Source: Cynocephalus volans (Eukaryota > Chordata > Mammalia > Dermoptera > Cynocephalidae). From it: a stretch of DNA of 64,000 nt. The position numbers were made by a program, and so were the translations under genes. The stretch covers positions 101,308,001 through 101,372,000 of the forward strand of contig NC_084468.1 in NCBI RefSeq assembly GCF_027409185.1, given 5' to 3'. Below the pieces are notes generated by a model. That model worked only from the letters and a program-made list of their open reading frames with translations. It was not told the origin of the DNA and made no database searches. Positions 63,801 through 64,000 of this stretch are shown in pieces (within the stretch, counting starts at the first letter, position 1; each line of letters opens with the position of its first letter).

Positions 63801-64000
63801 TCAACCCACACACCTACAGCCATCTGATCTTTGACAAAGGCACCAAGCCTATACACTGGGAAAAGACTTCCTCTTCAGCAAATGGTGCTGGGATAATTGG
63901 ATATCCTTATGCAGGAGAATGAAACTAGACCTATACCTCTCACCATATACTAAAATGAACTCAAAAAGGATTAAAGAATTAAATATACATTGGAAACAAT
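60870..64000 (+). pseudogene. L1 ORF2 (endonuclease/reverse transcriptase), broken and truncated by window
   Basis: ORF2p nicks target DNA and reverse-transcribes L1 RNA. The first 232 codons (60870-61568) are open and hold the endonuclease: Asn14, Glu43 (LQETK), the GDLNTPLS Asp/Asn pair, and SRIDHIL Asp are all in place. The catalytic SDHN His lies just past a frameshift at 61541-61568. Downstream, stops occur near 62033, 62102, 62390 and 62535. The RT core is readable in pieces: [14 protein letters not shown] (62275-62320), [11 protein letters not shown] (62557-62590), [22 protein letters not shown] (62833-62877) and FADD (62965-62976). Further frameshifts fall at about 62746 and 63010-63040. 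It is interrupted at 63450-63636 by a nested L1 fragment. Non-functional. Confidence 0.9.
63450..63636 (-). mobile_element. Very short antisense L1 3'UTR insertion inside the L1 ORF2
   Basis: It starts with a T-run (poly(A) complement, 63450-63462), then ttttattttgtcgatataca, then the C/T-rich complement of the L1 3'UTR purine tract (ctccctcccttctccctcc), and ends in a C-run (63611-63632). A 16-bp target duplication with 15 matches flanks it: tagacaaacaaattct (63434-63449) and tagacaaaccaattct (63637-63652). Host ORF2 sequence resumes exactly afterwards. It is a 5'-truncated retroinsertion of about 187 bases. Confidence 0.88.

Larger units (their letters stand above)
59264..64000 (+). mobile_element. 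Near full-length L1, truncated by the window edge
   Basis: 5'UTR with tandem monomers (59264-59600), ORF1 region (59680-60689), a spacer of about 180 bases, then the ORF2 region from 60870 on. The copy appears to start inside a monomer, so the 5' end is slightly truncated. The left flank carries a T-run (59202-59212) but no duplication can be tested because the 3' end lies beyond 64000. It is the least decayed L1 here, yet both ORFs are broken. Confidence 0.9.

Noticed and set aside
59264-64000. Active, intact L1
   Set aside because: ORF1 and ORF2 contain several frameshifts and stops, and ORF2 is interrupted by another insertion.

Overview
The window looks like gene-poor, AT-rich mammalian nuclear DNA. 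I find no intact protein-coding gene, no functional RNA gene and no prokaryotic feature. Almost everything recognisable is transposable-element sequence of several ages, set in unique AT-rich DNA. Two CpG-rich tRNA-derived SINEs (18081-18232 minus, 51198-51352 plus) and two tRNA-Ile-like SINE pieces (18504-18582, 41790-41910) match what I remember of the CYN SINEs of colugos (Dermoptera: Galeopterus/Cynocephalus). The organism call is therefore probably a colugo. It rests on remembered family features, not on a search. Eutherian-wide repeats (MIR, a MER5A-like hAT, MaLR LTRs, old L1M, a Zaphod-like hAT) agree with a placental mammal.

Layout. 1-2 kb: a MaLR-type LTR, then an antisense L1 whose 5' piece is inverted. 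2-10 kb: mostly unique DNA, with a (GT)n and an unexplained GC-richer patch (7966-8868). 10-12.4 kb: a second inverted (twin-primed) L1 with a clear target-site duplication, next to a small mariner-like MITE. 12.6-16.3 kb: stacked antisense L1 remnants ending in an L1 5'UTR with about 80-bp tandem units. 18-20 kb: two SINEs and a long (GT)n. 21.1-26.3 kb: a three-level nest. A hAT-Tip100 (Zaphod-like) transposon is split by an old L1M, and that L1M is itself interrupted by a processed pseudogene of the glycolytic gene PGAM1. 26.8-27.2 kb: an LTR carrying a (CA)n. 27.6-30.7 kb: an L1 that keeps ORF1 and the ORF2 C-terminal part but has lost the endonuclease and reverse transcriptase, with a large (GA)n/(GAAA)n in its 3'UTR. 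33.1-34.3 kb: an antisense L1M carrying a second copy of the MITE. 42-43.5 kb: an antisense L1 with both ends but almost no middle. 44.2-57.1 kb: an MLT1-like LTR, a MER5A-like element, SINEs, a MIR, and two MaLR LTRs in inverted orientation. 59.26-64 kb: the 5' part of a near full-length L1 (tandem-monomer 5'UTR, broken ORF1 and ORF2) running off the window, with a small antisense L1 3'UTR fragment inserted in it.

No genes here work together. The interest is retrotransposition history: insertion order, twin priming, internal deletion, and microsatellites growing inside element tails. I see no new protein system. The most informative loci are the hAT/L1M/PGAM1 nest, the two twin-primed L1s, the internally deleted L1s and the G-tract-truncated L1 fragment.
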